DNA from: Polaribacter sp. NJDZ03
GTDB lineage: Bacteria > Bacteroidota > Bacteroidia > Flavobacteriales > Flavobacteriaceae
NCBI RefSeq assembly: GCF_019263805.1
Contig: NZ_CP079195.1
Coordinates: 3,273,001 to 3,337,000, forward strand
Direction: 5' to 3'
DNA: 64,000 nucleotides
In this document: piece by piece, positions 34,833 to 44,324 of the stretch
Position numbering within the stretch: position 1 is the first letter of the stretch
Layout: every line of letters begins with the position of its first letter
Translations under genes and position numbers: made by a program
The notes under the pieces: model-generated
Told to the model about the DNA's origin: nothing
The model's input: the letters and a program-made list of their open reading frames with translations, nothing else
The model's database searches: none

Positions 34833-35789
34833 ATGTCTGTTTTAGTTTTTGCCGATTCATCGGAAGGAAAATTTAAGAAAACTGCTTTAGAAGTAGTTTC
34901 ATATGGAAAAAAAGTTGCAGAACAATTAGGTACTAATGTTGTTGCACTTACAATAAATGCAAGCGATTCATCAGAATTATATACCTACGGAGCAGAAAAA
35001 GTAGTTTCCGTAACTAACGATGCTTTTAATACATTTAACGCAAAACAATATGCGGCTGTAATTACAGAAGTAGCCAAAGCAGAAAAAGCAACTGTTGTAG
35101 TTGTAGATTCTAGTATAGATGGTTTGTATGTAGCGCCAATAATTGCAGTAAATTTAGAAGCCGGTTGTGTTTCTAACGTAGTAGATGTACCGTCAAGTAC
35201 AAGTCCGTTTACATTAAAAAGAAAAACATTTTCTAATAAAGCGTTTTCAAATACTGTAATTTCTACAGAACATAAAGTTATTGGAGTTGCTAAAAATTCT
35301 TATGGTGTTCATGAAAATGTAGTGGCAGGAAACACAGAAACTTTTGAAACTACAATTGTAGCACCAGGAGTAAAATCAGAAAAAATAGAAAGAGTTACTG
35401 GTAAAGTAACTATTGCAGATGCAGATATTGTAGTTTCTGCAGGTAGAGGTTTAAAAGGACCAGAAAACTGGGGGATGATAGAAGAATTATCTGAGGTTTT
35501 AGGCGCTGCAACAGCATGTTCTAAACCAGTTTCAGATTTAGGATGGCGTCCACACTCAGAACACGTTGGGCAAACAGGTAAACCAGTTGCAGCTAATTTA
35601 TATATTGCCATTGGTATTTCTGGAGCAATACAACATTTAGCAGGTATCAATGCATCAAAAGTAAAAGTAGTTATAAACACAGATCCAGAAGCGCCGTTTT
35701 TTAAAGCAGCAGATTATGGTATTGTTGGTGACGCTTTTGAAGTAGTACCAAAATTAATCGAAAAATTAAAAGCTTTTAAAGCATCTTAA
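34833..35789 (+). CDS. etfA: Electron transfer flavoprotein, alpha subunit
   Basis: Large subunit carrying the redox-active FAD. At 318 residues it has the family FAD signature in the C-terminal half: SAGRGLKGPENW, ACSKPVSDLGWRPHSEHVGQTGKPV, LYIAIGISGAIQHLAGI and VINTDPEAPFFKAADYGIVGD. It lies downstream of etfB, so the two form a functional heterodimer. A terminator follows at about 35860. Confidence 0.96.
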   Translation: MSVLVFADSSEGKFKKTALEVVSYGKKVAEQLGTNVVALTINASDSSELYTYGAEKVVSVTNDAFNTFNAKQYAAVITEVAKAEKATVVVVDSSIDGLYVAPIIAVNLEAGCVSNVVDVPSSTSPFTLKRKTFSNKAFSNTVISTEHKVIGVAKNSYGVHENVVAGNTETFETTIVAPGVKSEKIERVTGKVTIADADIVVSAGRGLKGPENWGMIEELSEVLGAATACSKPVSDLGWRPHSEHVGQTGKPVAANLYIAIGISGAIQHLAGINASKVKVVINTDPEAPFFKAADYGIVGDAFEVVPKLIEKLKAFKAS

Positions 35790-35843
35790 TTATAAATAAT
35801 TACTTTTTTGGGCGTGCCCAAATTATTTAAAGTGAAATATTAG

Positions 35844-35879
35844 AAACTTATCAGAAATAAAATTTTGATAAGTTTTTTT
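35844..35879 (+). terminator. Terminator of etfBA
   Basis: AAACTTATCA (35844-35853) pairs with TGATAAGTTT (35866-35875) and is followed by TTTT. Confidence 0.8.
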
Positions 35880-35910
35880 ATCAACTTTTATCAAAGTCAA
35901 AATAATTTCG

Positions 35911-35980
35911 TCAGGCTTTCCGCACTCGCTTTTTTATTTTAAAAGAAAAATAAAAAGAGCTCAAACAGGTGCTTCAATCC
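35911..35980 (-). repeat. Composite intergenic repeat, copy 2
   Basis: Reading the minus strand: GGATTGAAGCACCTGTTTG, AGCTCTTTTTATTTTTC, an A/T-rich hairpin arm, then AAAAAAGCGAGTGCGG and AAAGCCTGA. It shares blocks GGATTGAA, TGTTTGAGCTCTTTTT, AAAAAAGCGAGT and AAAGCCTG with 24-112. The arms can pair as a hairpin. Confidence 0.65.
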
Positions 35981-36121
35981 TTCACGCAAGAGTAAAACTC
36001 ACTTTTTTGAGAAATATCAGCATTAACCTATTATTTTTATTAAATTGTGCCCCTCTAAAAGTTTGTAAAAATGACTTCAAAAAGTTTTGCAAATATATTT
36101 TAGTTTTACGTAAATAAATTT

Positions 36122-36733
36122 ATGAGTTTAATACAATTAACTATAAAGGGTATTTCTTACAGTCAAACTCAGAGTGGTGCTTATGCGCTGGTTTTGAGTG
36201 AGATGAAAGGTACAAGAACTTTACCTATTATTATTGGAGCCTTCGAAGCACAATCTATTGCAATTGCTTTAGAAACAGAAATTAAACCTCCAAGACCACT
36301 TACACACGATCTCTTTAAAACATTTTCAGACCGCTTTTCTGTCACAGTAAAAGAGGTAATTATCCATAAATTAGTAGATGGTGTATTTTTTTCTAGCCTA
36401 GTTTGCGAAAAAGACGGTGTAGAAGAAATCTTAGATGCTAGAACTTCAGATGCAATTGCAATAGCAGTTCGTTTTCAAGCACCAATTTATACTTATGAAA
36501 ATATTTTAGAAAAAGCAGGTATTTTTCTAAAGATAGAAGAAGAATTTGGTATTGAAGATACAGAAGAATCTGAAGAAGACGCTTTAGACATAGATGCGTT
36601 AATAATTAAAAAAGAATCTTCTTTTTCTGACGTTAGTTTAGAAGCGCTTCATGACCAATTAGACAATGCAGTTTCTGATGAAAACTACGAATTAGCTGCA
36701 AAAATTAGAGACGAAATAAGTAAACGCTCTTAA
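36122..36733 (+). CDS. Bifunctional nuclease family protein (DUF151) with UvrB/UvrC motif
   Basis: 203 residues. The N-terminal ~140 carry the DUF151 bifunctional-nuclease pattern (KGTRTLPIIIGAFEAQSIAIALE and ARTSDAIAIAVRFQAPIYTYENILEKAGI). The C-terminal segment (DVSLEALHDQLDNAVSDENYELAAKIRDEISKR) is a UVR-type motif like those of UvrB and UvrC. DUF151 members have nuclease activity reported in plants and mycobacteria; the bacterial role is not clear. It lies 17 bases before the nucleoside transporter gene and may be co-transcribed. Confidence 0.9.
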   Translation: MSLIQLTIKGISYSQTQSGAYALVLSEMKGTRTLPIIIGAFEAQSIAIALETEIKPPRPLTHDLFKTFSDRFSVTVKEVIIHKLVDGVFFSSLVCEKDGVEEILDARTSDAIAIAVRFQAPIYTYENILEKAGIFLKIEEEFGIEDTEESEEDALDIDALIIKKESSFSDVSLEALHDQLDNAVSDENYELAAKIRDEISKRS

Positions 36734-36750
36734 TAGTATACATCTACATT

Positions 36751-38196
36751 ATGAAAAAAATATTTATTGTTGTTTTTTGTCTGTTATCAATTTCCGTTTT
36801 TTCTCAGAATACAGAAACAGTTTCAGCTATAAATGAAATTATACCTAGTCAAGGTTTTTCTTTTAGCAGTTTATGGAGAGGAGTTTTAGGAATGTTTTCA
36901 TTAATATTGATCGCTTTCTTATTTAGTGCCAACAAAAAAGCCATCGATTGGAAAAAGGTAGCCATTGGTTTGTTTTTACAATTAATAATAGCAATTGGAG
37001 TTTTAAAAGTTGAATTTATACAGTCTATATTTGAATTTGTAGGAGGTATCTTTATTGAAATATTAGCTTATACAAAAGCAGGTAGTGAATTCTTATTTGC
37101 AGGTATTGTTGGAGATATGAATAAATTTGGATACATATTCGCTTTCCAAGTATTGCCAACCATTATTTTCTTTTCTGCTTTAACATCATTATTATTTTAT
37201 TTAGGAATTATTCAAAAAGTAGTAAAAGTTTTAGCAATTGTATTGTCTAAATTTTTAGGGATATCAGGTATGGAAAGTCTTTCTGTAGCTGGTAATATTT
37301 TTTTAGGACAAACCGAAGCGCCACTTCTAATTAAAGCTTATTTAGAAAAAATGAATAAGTCGGAAATGCTATTGGTAATGATTGGTGGTATGGCAACTGT
37401 TGCAGGTGCAGTATTGGCAGCTTACATTGGCTTTTTAGGTGGTGGAGATAAAGAATTAGAATTGGTTTTTGCAAAACATTTATTAGCAGCCTCTGTAATG
37501 GCGGCACCAGGAGCTATTGTAATTTCTAAAATATTATATCCACAAACGGAAGAAGTAAATTCTGATGTTACTGTTTCTCAAGAAAAAATAGGTGCAAATA
37601 TATTAGACGCCATTGCAAATGGAACCACAGAAGGTTTACGTTTAGCTGTAAATGTAGGAGCAATGCTTTTAGTTTTTGTAGCTATAATTGCAATGTTAAA
37701 TGGTATTTTAGGAGCCGTTGCATCTTTTGATGGTTTTACAATAGAATTTTTAAACTTAGAATGGCATTTTGTTTCTGTAAACGAACTTATCGCAAATAAC
37801 ACGCTTTATGACGGTCTTTCTTTAGAGTTTATTTTAGGATATATATTTGCTCCTTTAATGTGGCTTATTGGTGTGGCTAAAGAAGATATGGCTTTAATGG
37901 GGCAGTTGTTGGGTATAAAATTGGCTGCAAGTGAATTTGTAGGTTATATTCAGTTAGCAGAATTAAAAAATGTTGCAAGTGCAACGCATTTAACATATAA
38001 CAAATCTATAATTATGGCAACTTACATGTTGTGTGGGTTTGCAAATTTTGCGTCTATTGGTATTCAGATAGGAGGTATTGGATCTTTAGCACCAGGACAA
38101 CGTAAAGTTTTGTCAGAATTTGGAATTAAAGCTTTAATTGGAGGTACCATTGCTTCTTTAATGTCTGCAACTATTGCAGGTATGATTATAGGTTAA
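36751..38196 (+). CDS. NupC/NupG-family concentrative nucleoside transporter
   Basis: 481 residues with eight or more hydrophobic segments. The core pattern fits CNT transporters: LSKFLGISGMESLSVAGNIFLGQTEAPLLIKAYLEKM and MATVAGAVLAAYIGFLGG, then MLCGFANFASIGIQIGGIGSLAPGQR. It imports nucleosides with H+ or Na+. Unusual is an N-terminal signal-peptide-like stretch (MKKIFIVVFCLLSISVFSQ) followed by a polar linker before the first core segment; similar extra segments are seen in some Bacteroidota CNTs. The neighbourhood (DUF151 nuclease, thyA, DHFR) suggests salvage and synthesis of thymidylate. Confidence 0.9.
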   Translation: MKKIFIVVFCLLSISVFSQNTETVSAINEIIPSQGFSFSSLWRGVLGMFSLILIAFLFSANKKAIDWKKVAIGLFLQLIIAIGVLKVEFIQSIFEFVGGIFIEILAYTKAGSEFLFAGIVGDMNKFGYIFAFQVLPTIIFFSALTSLLFYLGIIQKVVKVLAIVLSKFLGISGMESLSVAGNIFLGQTEAPLLIKAYLEKMNKSEMLLVMIGGMATVAGAVLAAYIGFLGGGDKELELVFAKHLLAASVMAAPGAIVISKILYPQTEEVNSDVTVSQEKIGANILDAIANGTTEGLRLAVNVGAMLLVFVAIIAMLNGILGAVASFDGFTIEFLNLEWHFVSVNELIANNTLYDGLSLEFILGYIFAPLMWLIGVAKEDMALMGQLLGIKLAASEFVGYIQLAELKNVASATHLTYNKSIIMATYMLCGFANFASIGIQIGGIGSLAPGQRKVLSEFGIKALIGGTIASLMSATIAGMIIG

Positions 38197-38264
38197 AAAG
38201 TGTAATCGTGTAATTGTTTATTTTTTTAAACGTTTACATGAATAAACAAATAAAGGAATAAATA

Positions 38265-39089
38265 ATGCAGCAATATCACGATTTAGTAAAGCACGTTTTA
38301 GAAAACGGAAACGAAAAAGGAGATAGAACAGGCACGGGAACAAAAAGTGTTTTTGGGTATCAGATGCGTTTCGATTTAAGTGAAGGTTTCCCTATGGTTA
38401 CGACTAAGAAGCTACATTTAAAATCTATTATTTACGAATTACTTTGGTTTATAAAAGGAGATACAAATATTAAATATTTACAAGAAAACGGTGTTAAAAT
38501 CTGGGATTCTTGGGCTGATGAAAATGGAGATTTAGGTCCGGTTTACGGGCACCAATGGCGTAATTGGAATAGTGATGAGGTAGATCAATTAAAAGATGTA
38601 ATAACTACTTTAAAGACCGATCCAAACTCAAGAAGAATGTTGGTTTCTGCTTGGAACCCTTCTGTTTTACCAGATACTTCTGTGTCTTTTTCAGAAAATG
38701 TAGCCAATGGAAAAGCAGCTTTACCGCCTTGTCATGCTTTTTTTCAGTTCTATGTAGCAGATGGTAAGTTATCTTGTCAACTATATCAAAGAAGTGCAGA
38801 TATCTTTTTAGGAGTGCCTTTTAATATTGCTTCTTATGCATTGTTTACAATGATGATTGCGCAAGTTTGTGGTTATGAAGCAGGAGAGTTTATTCATACT
38901 TTTGGAGATGCTCATATTTATAATAACCATAAAGAACAATTTAAAGTTCAGTTGGCTAGAGATATAAGGCCTTTACCAAAAATGAAGATGAACCCAGCAA
39001 TAAAAAATATCGAAGATTTTACTTTCGAAGATTTTGAGCTGATAGACTACAATCCTCACCCTAATATTAAAGGAAAGGTTGCCGTTTAG
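38265..39089 (+). CDS. thyA: Thymidylate synthase
   Basis: Converts dUMP and methylene-tetrahydrofolate into dTMP and dihydrofolate. At 274 residues it carries an N-terminal [20 protein letters not shown] motif, [21 protein letters not shown], the nucleophile Cys156 in [11 protein letters not shown], and [18 protein letters not shown]. It has a short insertion before the active-site Cys ([16 protein letters not shown]) relative to the E. coli enzyme. It lies 68 bases after the nucleoside transporter. Its product dihydrofolate is the substrate of the DHFR encoded at 39771. Confidence 0.97.
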   Translation: MQQYHDLVKHVLENGNEKGDRTGTGTKSVFGYQMRFDLSEGFPMVTTKKLHLKSIIYELLWFIKGDTNIKYLQENGVKIWDSWADENGDLGPVYGHQWRNWNSDEVDQLKDVITTLKTDPNSRRMLVSAWNPSVLPDTSVSFSENVANGKAALPPCHAFFQFYVADGKLSCQLYQRSADIFLGVPFNIASYALFTMMIAQVCGYEAGEFIHTFGDAHIYNNHKEQFKVQLARDIRPLPKMKMNPAIKNIEDFTFEDFELIDYNPHPNIKGKVAV

Positions 39090-39115
39090 AAATAAAACTT
39101 ACATTATAACAAAAC

Positions 39116-39154
39116 AAAAAAGAGCTTTCAATAATAATTGGAAGCTCTTTTTTT
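39116..39154 (+). terminator. Two-way terminator between thyA and the glycogen-binding-domain gene
   Basis: AAAAAGAGCTTTCAAT pairs with ATTGGAAGCTCTTTTT across a few bases with one G-T pair, flanked by an A-run and a T-run. It can serve both convergent genes. Confidence 0.88.
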
Positions 39155-39172
39155 ATATCAATAACGCTGTTA

Positions 39173-39469
39173 TTATAAATTTAACACGCTGTTTTCTGCT
39201 CCTGCAAAGTCATTCCAAGCAAGCCCATCTGCTTCTTGTTCGTTTGTATAAGTACCATCTATTAAGTATTTAAACTCGTAAGATTTTCCAGATTCTAAAT
39301 CTATTGTACCTTTAAAAGACCCATTTTTCAATTTCTTTAAAGGAGCTGATTTTTCATTCCACTCATTAAAGCATCCTACTACCACTACTTTTTTAGCTTC
39401 TTCAGCAGGTACCGTAAAAGTTACTTTACAAACTGGTTTGCTTTTCAAAAATTGTTTTTTAATTGCCAT
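39173..39469 (-). CDS. Small glycogen-binding-domain (CBM48/AMPK-like) protein
   Basis: 98 residues forming essentially a single early-set beta-sandwich domain: VCKVTFTVPAEEAKKVVVVGCFNEWN, then PLKKLKNGSFKGTIDLESGKSYEFKYLIDGTYTNE, which is the CBM48/isoamylase N-terminal fold with the conserved F-N-x-W and F-K-Y motifs. No catalytic domain is attached and there is no signal peptide. Such stand-alone modules are common in Flavobacteriia. A glucan-binding or regulatory role is plausible. Confidence 0.88.
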   Translation of the reverse strand: MAIKKQFLKSKPVCKVTFTVPAEEAKKVVVVGCFNEWNEKSAPLKKLKNGSFKGTIDLESGKSYEFKYLIDGTYTNEQEADGLAWNDFAGAENSVLNL

Positions 39470-39770
39470 AATTATATAATTAAAAATTTTAAGTAAAAAT
39501 ATGTAACTACTTGGTTATAAACATCATTATTTTGTTAGAATATAAAAGAATTATCAGTTTAGTAAAATGGTTATATAAATTATTGATAATTCAAAATGAA
39601 AGGGAATTTAAATTATTGTTTATATAAAATAATACTTATTTCTTTCTGCTTGATTTTCAGTGTTTTCTGTTCGAAAACGTATTCGTAAATATGATATGTT
39701 GATTTAAAGTGCCTTTAAAACGTCTAATCTTAGTATAAATATTCTAATTTTGTTAAAATTTTAGGATTCT
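39470..39770. other. Intergenic region before the DHFR gene
   Basis: 301 AT-rich bases between divergent genes. A -7-like TAATTTTG is at 39745-39752. Nothing else was recognised. Confidence 0.5.
39745..39752 (+). promoter_or_regulatory. Putative -7 box of the DHFR gene
   Basis: TAATTTTG fits TAnnTTTG and lies 18 bases before the ATG, giving a very short leader. Confidence 0.45.
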
Positions 39771-40265
39771 ATGATTACAATTATAGCAGCAATTGCAAAA
39801 AATAATGCTTTAGGAAAGGATAATGACTTAATTTGGCATTTACCAGCAGACTTAAAAAGGTTTAAGAAGGTTACATCTGGACATCACATTTTAATGGGTA
39901 GAAATACTTTTGAATCTATAGGGAAACCTTTACCTAACAGAACTACAATTATTATCACCAGAAATAAAGAATATTTTAAAGATGGGTGTTTAATCGCAAA
40001 TAGTATAGAAGAAGCTATAGAGATGGTAGAAAATAAAGATGAAATCTTTATAATTGGTGGTGCTCAAATTTATAAAGAAACTATAGAGAAAAACTTGGCA
40101 GATAGATTAGATATTACTTTAGTACATCATGAATTTGAAGCAGATGTTTTTTTTCCTGAAATAGATTTAACCATTTGGGAAGAAGCTTCAATAGAAAATT
40201 TTATTGCAGACGAAAAGAATAAATTTGATTTTAGTTTTGTAAGTTACACGAAAAAAACTATCTAA
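39771..40265 (+). CDS. folA: Dihydrofolate reductase
   Basis: Reduces dihydrofolate to tetrahydrofolate with NADPH. At 164 residues it has normal length. Family features are IIAAIAKNNALGKDNDLIWHLPADLKRFK with the catalytic Asp27, HILMGRNTFESIGKPLPNRTTIIITR for NADPH binding, and IIGGAQIYKETI. It lies downstream of thyA (separated by a convergent gene), which produces dihydrofolate. It overlaps by eight bases the 3' end of the convergent gene on the other strand. Confidence 0.97.
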   Translation: MITIIAAIAKNNALGKDNDLIWHLPADLKRFKKVTSGHHILMGRNTFESIGKPLPNRTTIIITRNKEYFKDGCLIANSIEEAIEMVENKDEIFIIGGAQIYKETIEKNLADRLDITLVHHEFEADVFFPEIDLTIWEEASIENFIADEKNKFDFSFVSYTKKTI

Positions 40266-40695
40266 TTCTACTAGAAAATCCACCACCCAAACTCATTTTA
40301 TACTTTTGCTGAGCAAATAAAAAGTAATTAAATAACTTGTAGTTTACCTCGTAACCGTAATCTATAGTAGATTGGTAGTCAACGATGTTTTCATAGATAT
40401 TAGCATTGAACTGAATAGGATTTCTAGCTCTGTTATTCCATTCTAAAATCCAAGTTCTATTTCTAGCCTCTAGGTAGTTTTGAGAATAATAACCTTCTGG
40501 TTTCGCTACGGAGGCTAAAAAGGCATTAAAACCAGGGTCTATAATAATTACTTCGTATTCTAAACTATCATTTGCAATAACAACAGGTTTTTCTTCTGTA
40601 GTTGTATTCTTTTTTATGGGTGATGAACCACAAGCATAAAGAAACAATCCAAAAGAAAAAAGAATAAGAAGTTGTTTTAATAGTTTCATAATCAA
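40258..40695 (-). CDS. Small lipoprotein of the DUF6146 type
   Basis: 145 residues with an N-terminal hydrophobic segment and lipobox FLYACGSS, so an exported lipoprotein. The mature part (YEVIIIDPGFNAFLASVAKPEGYYSQNYLEARNRTWILEWNNRARNP and YENIVDYQSTIDYGYEVNYKLFNYF) is a Bacteroidota-specific conserved domain I know as DUF6146. Function unknown. Its 3' end overlaps the DHFR gene on the opposite strand. Confidence 0.82.
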   Translation of the reverse strand: MIMKLLKQLLILFSFGLFLYACGSSPIKKNTTTEEKPVVIANDSLEYEVIIIDPGFNAFLASVAKPEGYYSQNYLEARNRTWILEWNNRARNPIQFNANIYENIVDYQSTIDYGYEVNYKLFNYFLFAQQKYKMSLGGGFSSRIR

Positions 40696-40788
40696 TCATT
40701 TTAATTAGAGTAAAGTTGCGAAAAATATTCTAAAATAGGTTGGTTTTTAATTGATTTAACATTAATTTTCAACCTTAATAAAAAATAA

Positions 40789-41349
40789 ATGAAACAAAGA
40801 TGCTTTTGGGTAACAGACAGTGACTTATATAAAAAATATCATGATGAAGAGTGGGGAGTACCCGTTTATGATGATAATATTTTATTTGAGTTTCTTATAT
40901 TAGAAACCTTTCAAGCGGGTTTAAGTTGGATTACAATTTTGAATAAAAGAGAAAATTTTAGAGTTGCTTTTGATCAATTCGATTATAAAAAAATTGCAAC
41001 TTACTCCGAAAGTAAATATGAATCTTTACTACTAGATTCTGGAATTATTAGAAATAAACTTAAAATTAAAAGTGCCATTACAAATGCACAATTATTTATA
41101 GAAATTCAAGAAGAGTTTGGATCTTTTTCTAAATTTATTTGGTCTTACGTTAATAACAAACCAATTATTAATAAGTTCGATAATAGAGAAGAAGTACCGG
41201 CAACAACAGCGCTATCAGATAAAATTTCTAAAGACTTAAAGAAGAGAGGTTTTATATTTGTAGGATCTACTGTAATATATGCGTACATGCAAGCTGTTGG
41301 TCTGGTAAATGACCACACCACAGATTGTTTTAAATGTCCATTAAAATGA
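40789..41349 (+). CDS. tag: DNA-3-methyladenine glycosylase I
   Basis: Excises 3-methyladenine from alkylated DNA for base-excision repair. At 186 residues it matches Tag. Visible are the N-terminal Cys5 (KQRCFWVTDSD) and His18, and the C-terminal NDHTTDCFKC, which together form the zinc site. LETFQAGLSWITILNKRENFRVAFDQFD is the helix-hairpin-helix region. The stop codon overlaps the start of the next gene (ATGA), indicating translational coupling. Confidence 0.95.
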   Translation: MKQRCFWVTDSDLYKKYHDEEWGVPVYDDNILFEFLILETFQAGLSWITILNKRENFRVAFDQFDYKKIATYSESKYESLLLDSGIIRNKLKIKSAITNAQLFIEIQEEFGSFSKFIWSYVNNKPIINKFDNREEVPATTALSDKISKDLKKRGFIFVGSTVIYAYMQAVGLVNDHTTDCFKCPLK

Positions 41350-42107
41350 AGTTACTAGAGATTCCAAAAGAAGATCTAAAAAAAATAATTTCTGTTTTTA
41401 ATAGAAAAATAGGGTTATTTATTTTTTTTGTATTTGTTTTATTTTTTGATAGTAGCTTTTTTTCTGAAAAAGTATCGAATTCTCAAATTACAATTAACTT
41501 AATAATGTTTGCGGGTTTTATTGCCCTGTACTTTAGATCTACTCCACGCGTAAAAGAATTAATGCTGTATGCTGTGTTTTTAGGAATTGGTGGAGAATAC
41601 CTGTTTTCTAGAGGATTACAAATGTATACCTATAGATTAGAAAACGTGCCTTTATATGTGCCAATAGGGCATGCAGCTTTATACGGTAGAGTTTTTAAAT
41701 TTAGCACTGCGCCAATAGTTAGAAAATATGATAAAGCTGTAGAGCAATTCTTATCAGTATTTATAGCTTTACTGTCTACAATTTATTTAGTATTTTTTAA
41801 TGATGTTTTTGGTTTTGTAATGACAATAGGTGTTTTTCTTTTACTTTGGAAAAGGCCTAAGGATAGATTATTTTTTTATGCAATGTATATTTTAGTAGCA
41901 ATTCTAGAAATTGGAGGTACGGCATTTGAATGTTGGAAGTGGCCAAGTACAGCCTTTGGTTTTATAGAATTTTTACCAAGTAATAATCCACCAAGTGGTA
42001 TTAGTTTGTTTTATTTTTTATTAGATATTGGATGTTTTTATCTGTATACTTTAAGACACAAAATAGCATGGTCTAGATTAAAAAGTATCCGCAGAAAGAG
42101 TACTTAA
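41346..42107 (+). CDS. Multi-span inner-membrane protein of unknown function
   Basis: About 253 residues with some seven to eight hydrophobic segments. The start is chosen at 41346 (MKLLEIPKEDLKK), which overlaps the tag stop by four bases as ATGA; an in-frame ATG at 41334 lies inside tag. I do not recognise the family. Notable are a GGEYLFSRGLQMYTYRL block and GTAFECWKWPSTAFGF, both with aromatic and acidic residues between membrane segments. It is probably co-translated with tag. Confidence 0.7.
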   Translation: MKLLEIPKEDLKKIISVFNRKIGLFIFFVFVLFFDSSFFSEKVSNSQITINLIMFAGFIALYFRSTPRVKELMLYAVFLGIGGEYLFSRGLQMYTYRLENVPLYVPIGHAALYGRVFKFSTAPIVRKYDKAVEQFLSVFIALLSTIYLVFFNDVFGFVMTIGVFLLLWKRPKDRLFFYAMYILVAILEIGGTAFECWKWPSTAFGFIEFLPSNNPPSGISLFYFLLDIGCFYLYTLRHKIAWSRLKSIRRKST

Positions 42108-42145
42108 AATTTGTACCTTTATACATCAATAATAAACTTAATAAA

Positions 42146-44173
42146 ATGAATATAAAACAGACGATTTTTAGTTTTTCAGTTGCTGTATTATTGGCTTCTT
42201 GTACTGCAGAACCCAAAAAAGAAACAGAAAAAACAGCAGTAGAATTTAACCATTTTGTAGAACAATTTGCAGATATTAAAGTATTGCGTTATAAAATACC
42301 AGGGTTTGAAGAGCTTACTTTAAAAGAAAAAGAACTTGTTTATTACTTAACACAAGCAGGTTTGTCTGGTAGAGATATTATGTGGGATCAAAACTATCGC
42401 TATAATTTAAGTATTAGAAAAGCTTTAGAAAATATCAACCAAAATTATACAGGAGATAAGGAAAGTGAAAACTTTAAGTTGTTTAAAACCTTTTTAAAAA
42501 GAGTTTGGTTTTCTAACGGTATTCATCATCATTATTCTAATGATAAATTAAAACCAGCTTTTACAAAAGAATATTTTACAGAAGATTTATTAGAAAATTC
42601 AAACATAGAATTGTCATCAGAAATAATTGAAATTTTATTTAATGATGCTGATAATAAAAAAGTAAATAAGAAATCTGGAGTTGACAATATTTTGTCATCA
42701 GCAATTAATTTTTATGGACCAGATATTACAGACAAAGATGTTGTTGATTTTTACAAAACAGCTTATAAAGGCTCTAAAGAGCAACCAATTGAAGCTGGTT
42801 TAAACTCTAAATTAGTAAGAGAAAATGGAAAATTGGTAGAAAAAACTTGGAAATCTGGCGGAATGTATGGTGCTGCATTAGATGCTGTTATTGGTTGGTT
42901 AGAAAAAGCAAAAGGAGTTGCAGAAAACGATAAACAAGCACATACTTTAGAGCTATTAATAGAATATTACAAAACAGGAAGTTTAGATGTTTGGGATCAG
43001 TATTGTGTTGCTTGGGCAACTTCTACCGAAGGAAATATAGATTGGATAAATGGTTTTATAGAAGTATATAACGATCCAAAAGGATATAGAGGTTCTTATG
43101 AAACGGTTGTTCAAATTAAAGATTTTGACATGTCTCGTAAAATGAAAGTTTTATCGGACAATGCGCAATGGTTTGAAGATAATGCTCCTTTAGATCCCTC
43201 TCACAAAAAAGAAAATGTAGTTGGGGTTTCTTATAAAACTGTAAATGTTGCAGGTGAAGCAGGAGATTCATCTCCAAGCACACCCATTGGTGTAAATTTA
43301 CCAAATAACAATTGGATTCGTGAACAACATGGTTCTAAATCTGTTTCTTTAGGAAACATTATTGGAGCATATAATAGTGTAGGTGGAACAGATCGTTTAA
43401 AAGAATTTGCTAATGACGAGGAGGAAGTTCGTTTAGAAGAAAAATACGGTCAGATTGCAGATAAATTACATACTTCTTTACATGAAGTTATTGGGCATGC
43501 TTCTGGTGTAATTAATGAAGGTATAGGACAACCAAAAGAAACGCTTCAAAATTATGCTTCTACAATGGAAGAAGGTCGTGCAGATTTAGTTGGTTTATAT
43601 TATTTAATGGATGCCAAATTAGAAGAATTTGGGTTGACAGATAATTACAAGGAGTTAGGGATGGCTGCCTATGATGGATATATTAGAAATGGTTTAATGA
43701 CACAATTGGTGAGAATTAATTTAGGAGATGATATTGAAGAAGACCACATGGTAAACAGACAATGGGTTTCTGCTTGGGCTTTTGAGCAAGGTAAAAAAGA
43801 CAATGTTATAGAGAAGGTTGTTAGAGATGGTAAAACGTACTTTAATATAACTGATTATGATAAATTAAGAGAAATATTTGGACGCTTATTAAAAGAGGCG
43901 CAACGTATAAAATCTGAAGGTGATTTTGAGGCTGCTAAAGCTTTAGTAGAAGGGTATGGTGTTAAAGTAGATCAACAAATTCATGCGGAGGTTTTAAAAA
44001 GAAACGAGCAGTTTAAATCGGCTCCTTATAGTGGTTTTGTAAACCCTGTTTTAGTTCCAGATTTAGATGAAAATGGACAGATTTTAGACGTGAAGGTAAC
44101 GCAACCAGAAGATTTTGAGGAGCAAATGTTATTTTACTCTAAAAATTATAATTTTTTAGGAACTGAAAATTAA
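42146..44173 (+). CDS. M49-family dipeptidyl peptidase III-like metallopeptidase
   Basis: 675 residues. It has an N-terminal lipobox (LLASC) and is therefore probably a membrane-anchored lipoprotein. The zinc motif HEVIGH is at 446-451, and a downstream EEGRAD (475-480) supplies a third ligand, as in M49 dipeptidyl peptidase III (HExxxGH and EExxAE patterns). M49 enzymes cleave dipeptides from short peptide N-termini. It is a single gene with its own terminator after the stop. Confidence 0.92.
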   Translation: MNIKQTIFSFSVAVLLASCTAEPKKETEKTAVEFNHFVEQFADIKVLRYKIPGFEELTLKEKELVYYLTQAGLSGRDIMWDQNYRYNLSIRKALENINQNYTGDKESENFKLFKTFLKRVWFSNGIHHHYSNDKLKPAFTKEYFTEDLLENSNIELSSEIIEILFNDADNKKVNKKSGVDNILSSAINFYGPDITDKDVVDFYKTAYKGSKEQPIEAGLNSKLVRENGKLVEKTWKSGGMYGAALDAVIGWLEKAKGVAENDKQAHTLELLIEYYKTGSLDVWDQYCVAWATSTEGNIDWINGFIEVYNDPKGYRGSYETVVQIKDFDMSRKMKVLSDNAQWFEDNAPLDPSHKKENVVGVSYKTVNVAGEAGDSSPSTPIGVNLPNNNWIREQHGSKSVSLGNIIGAYNSVGGTDRLKEFANDEEEVRLEEKYGQIADKLHTSLHEVIGHASGVINEGIGQPKETLQNYASTMEEGRADLVGLYYLMDAKLEEFGLTDNYKELGMAAYDGYIRNGLMTQLVRINLGDDIEEDHMVNRQWVSAWAFEQGKKDNVIEKVVRDGKTYFNITDYDKLREIFGRLLKEAQRIKSEGDFEAAKALVEGYGVKVDQQIHAEVLKRNEQFKSAPYSGFVNPVLVPDLDENGQILDVKVTQPEDFEEQMLFYSKNYNFLGTEN

Positions 44174-44204
44174 AATCATTTATTCCTGATAAGGAATGTC
44201 TTTA

Positions 44205-44258
44205 AATAATCATAAAAAAAAACCGATTCTGAAGAGAGTCGGTTTTTTTATGATTATT
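44205..44258 (+). terminator. Two-way terminator between the M49 peptidase and PorP/SprF
   Basis: A long stem: AATAATCATAAAAAAAAACC and GA pair with TC and GGTTTTTTTATGATTATT (a few unpaired bases in the loop), flanked by A and T runs. It lies between the convergent genes. Confidence 0.85.
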
Positions 44259-44324
44259 AAATTGTGAGCTTATTTTATCCTTTATTAGGTGAACAATAAA
44301 CAGTCTTAAGTTAATGAGAATGCT

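Larger units (their letters stand above)
35790..36121. other. Intergenic region with terminator and repeat copy 2
   Basis: 332 bases without a gene. It holds the etfA terminator (35844-35879) and, on the minus strand, the composite repeat copy 2 (35911-35980). No reading frame here is supported. Confidence 0.6.

Noticed and set aside
35309..35680. 123-residue minus-strand frame inside etfA
   Set aside because: It lies wholly antisense to the conserved FAD-binding half of etfA and matches no known domain.
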